Assembly (NCBI GenBank): GCA_016839865.1
Contig: JAEOTN010000381.1
Span: 1-14,685, forward strand
From: Promethearchaeota archaeon
GTDB lineage: Archaea > Asgardarchaeota > Lokiarchaeia > Sigynarchaeales > MK-D1
DNA length: 14,685 bases
Direction: 5' to 3'
Of the stretch, positions 13,830-14,685 are shown in pieces. A program made the position numbers and the translations under genes. The notes beneath the pieces are model-generated. The model saw only the letters and a list, made by a program, of their open reading frames with translations. It was not told where the DNA came from and ran no database searches. Each line of letters begins with the position of its first letter. Within the stretch, counting starts at the first letter, position 1.

Positions 13830-14685
13830 ATGATTTTTACCAAGATTTTAAGAGGAAAACTCACTCGTAGACAAAAGAAACAACTTTTTGCAAAAGTATT
13901 CTTTACGTTTTTGCTTTTTCTCTCATTTTCTGCAGCTATGTCTAGTAATCCAGAATCAGATATAGAAGATTATAGTTCAGGATTTCTTTTCATATTTCCT
14001 AAAGCAAGTATAGGGCCGACGATTGAAAATTTGACTGAAACTGACCCTATTAAACTTGGAGAATATGCAAATGTTACTGTAGATGTGAATCACACCGCCA
14101 ATGGAGTGGATACTGTTCTTATAGAGATTGAAGGTAACAACTATACAATGACTTGGCAATCTGGTAATGAATATAACTATACTTGGTTGCCAAGTGCGGT
14201 GGGAAACATACCATATACTATATATGCAAATGCTAGCACAATTGGAGATATAAGCTCACTTGCTGATTCTCTTGATGTTCAAGATGATTATTATCTAACT
14301 GTGACTTCACCGTACGGTACTCCTACGGGAGGAGGATGGTTTTCCGATGGTGCTTACGCAAATGCATCTTTAGATACTGGGACTGTTGCGGGTGCGCCAG
14401 GAATCCAATACGTATTTACTAATTGGGCAGGAGATGGCTCTGGAACTAATTATGCATTATCAGATAATGTATTAATGGATAGTAATAAGACTATAACTGC
14501 AGTTTGGAAGACGCAATATTATTTGACTGTCGAAAGTGATCATGGAACTCCCTCGGGAGAAGGATGGTTCGATTCCGGAACTAATGGCGTAGCTTCCGTT
14601 GATGTGGATACCGTATCAGGGGGCGCTGGAATTCAATATGTGTTTACAAATTGGGCGGGAGATGCGACCGGGACTAATTACGCTG
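13830..14685 (+). CDS. secreted or surface protein with divergent InlB-type B-repeats (3' end outside window)
   Basis: The frame is open to the window edge (285 complete codons) and the gene continues. Residues 12-36 form a signal peptide or anchor: TRRQKKQ, then the hydrophobic FFTFLLFLSFSAA. Residues about 60-150 look like an Ig-like beta domain. From residue 154 a 76-residue unit starts with YYLTVTSPYGTP and contains GGGWFSDGA, IQYVFTNWAGD and KTITAVWK. A second copy begins at residue 230 (YYLTVESDHGTP, IQYVFTNWAGD) and is cut by the window end. This matches the divergent InlB B-repeat domain (PF18998) of cell-surface proteins. Eight N-x-S/T sequons occur before residue 230, suggesting N-glycosylation outside the cell. 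The role is probably adhesion or surface structure; the ligand is unknown. Confidence 0.75.
   Translation, partial: MIFTKILRGKLTRRQKKQLFAKVFFTFLLFLSFSAAMSSNPESDIEDYSSGFLFIFPKASIGPTIENLTETDPIKLGEYANVTVDVNHTANGVDTVLIEIEGNNYTMTWQSGNEYNYTWLPSAVGNIPYTIYANASTIGDISSLADSLDVQDDYYLTVTSPYGTPTGGGWFSDGAYANASLDTGTVAGAPGIQYVFTNWAGDGSGTNYALSDNVLMDSNKTITAVWKTQYYLTVESDHGTPSGEGWFDSGTNGVASVDVDTVSGGAGIQYVFTNWAGDATGTNYA

Noticed and set aside
1..14685. CRISPR array, insertion sequence or prophage
   Set aside because: No regularly spaced repeats, transposase or terminal inverted repeats were seen. The only tandem repeat is the protein-coding B-repeat at the right end.

Overview
The window is AT-rich and gene-dense, and it is most likely chromosomal DNA of an archaeon. 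Three things support this. There is a tRNA-Leu gene whose intron sits in a bulge-helix-bulge fold. There is an intact UPF0282 metallo-beta-lactamase-fold gene, a family known mainly from archaea. Several genes have TATA-like boxes about 25 bases before the start codon and no Shine-Dalgarno, the leaderless archaeal pattern. Low GC, a large cell-surface B-repeat protein, and a FadH-type flavoenzyme together with a thiolase would suit an Asgard archaeon (Promethearchaeota). That placement is inference and was not tested.

Layout. Bases 1-1338 hold the 3' part of a GH36 alpha-galactosidase that enters from the left. A small TfoX-N-domain gene on the minus strand (1387-1692) follows, then a membrane-protein gene (1779-2335) that appears broken by a one-base frameshift. 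Bases 2365-5064 are a minus-strand cluster: SAM methyltransferase, then an EamA/DMT-type transporter, then a six-bladed kelch protein. The first two have their own leaderless-type promoters. A seven-helix membrane protein (5209-6303, plus) converges on a minus-strand pair: a short SIR2-like N-terminal fragment (7367-7723) overlapping the UPF0282 hydrolase (6313-7386).

A plus-strand tRNA-Leu(UAA) gene (7959-8078) carries a 35-nt non-canonical intron in its D arm. It ends 8 bases from the stop codon of a minus-strand 2,4-dienoyl-CoA reductase-like enzyme (8087-10117), which lies downstream of a PIG-L/LmbE deacetylase gene (10156-10971). On the plus strand follow a six-helix membrane protein and an overlapping winged-helix regulator (11090-12047), a thiolase (12206-13567), and the start of a secreted protein with divergent InlB-type B-repeats that runs off the right edge.

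How the genes may work together. The thiolase and the FadH-like reductase point to acyl-CoA metabolism (beta-oxidation or its reverse), though they are divergently placed and not in one operon. The membrane protein and its overlapping regulator look like a functional pair. No mobile element, CRISPR array or phage gene was seen. The most unusual features are the D-arm tRNA intron, the SIR2-like fragment coupled to the UPF0282 gene, and the heavily sequon-rich B-repeat surface protein.
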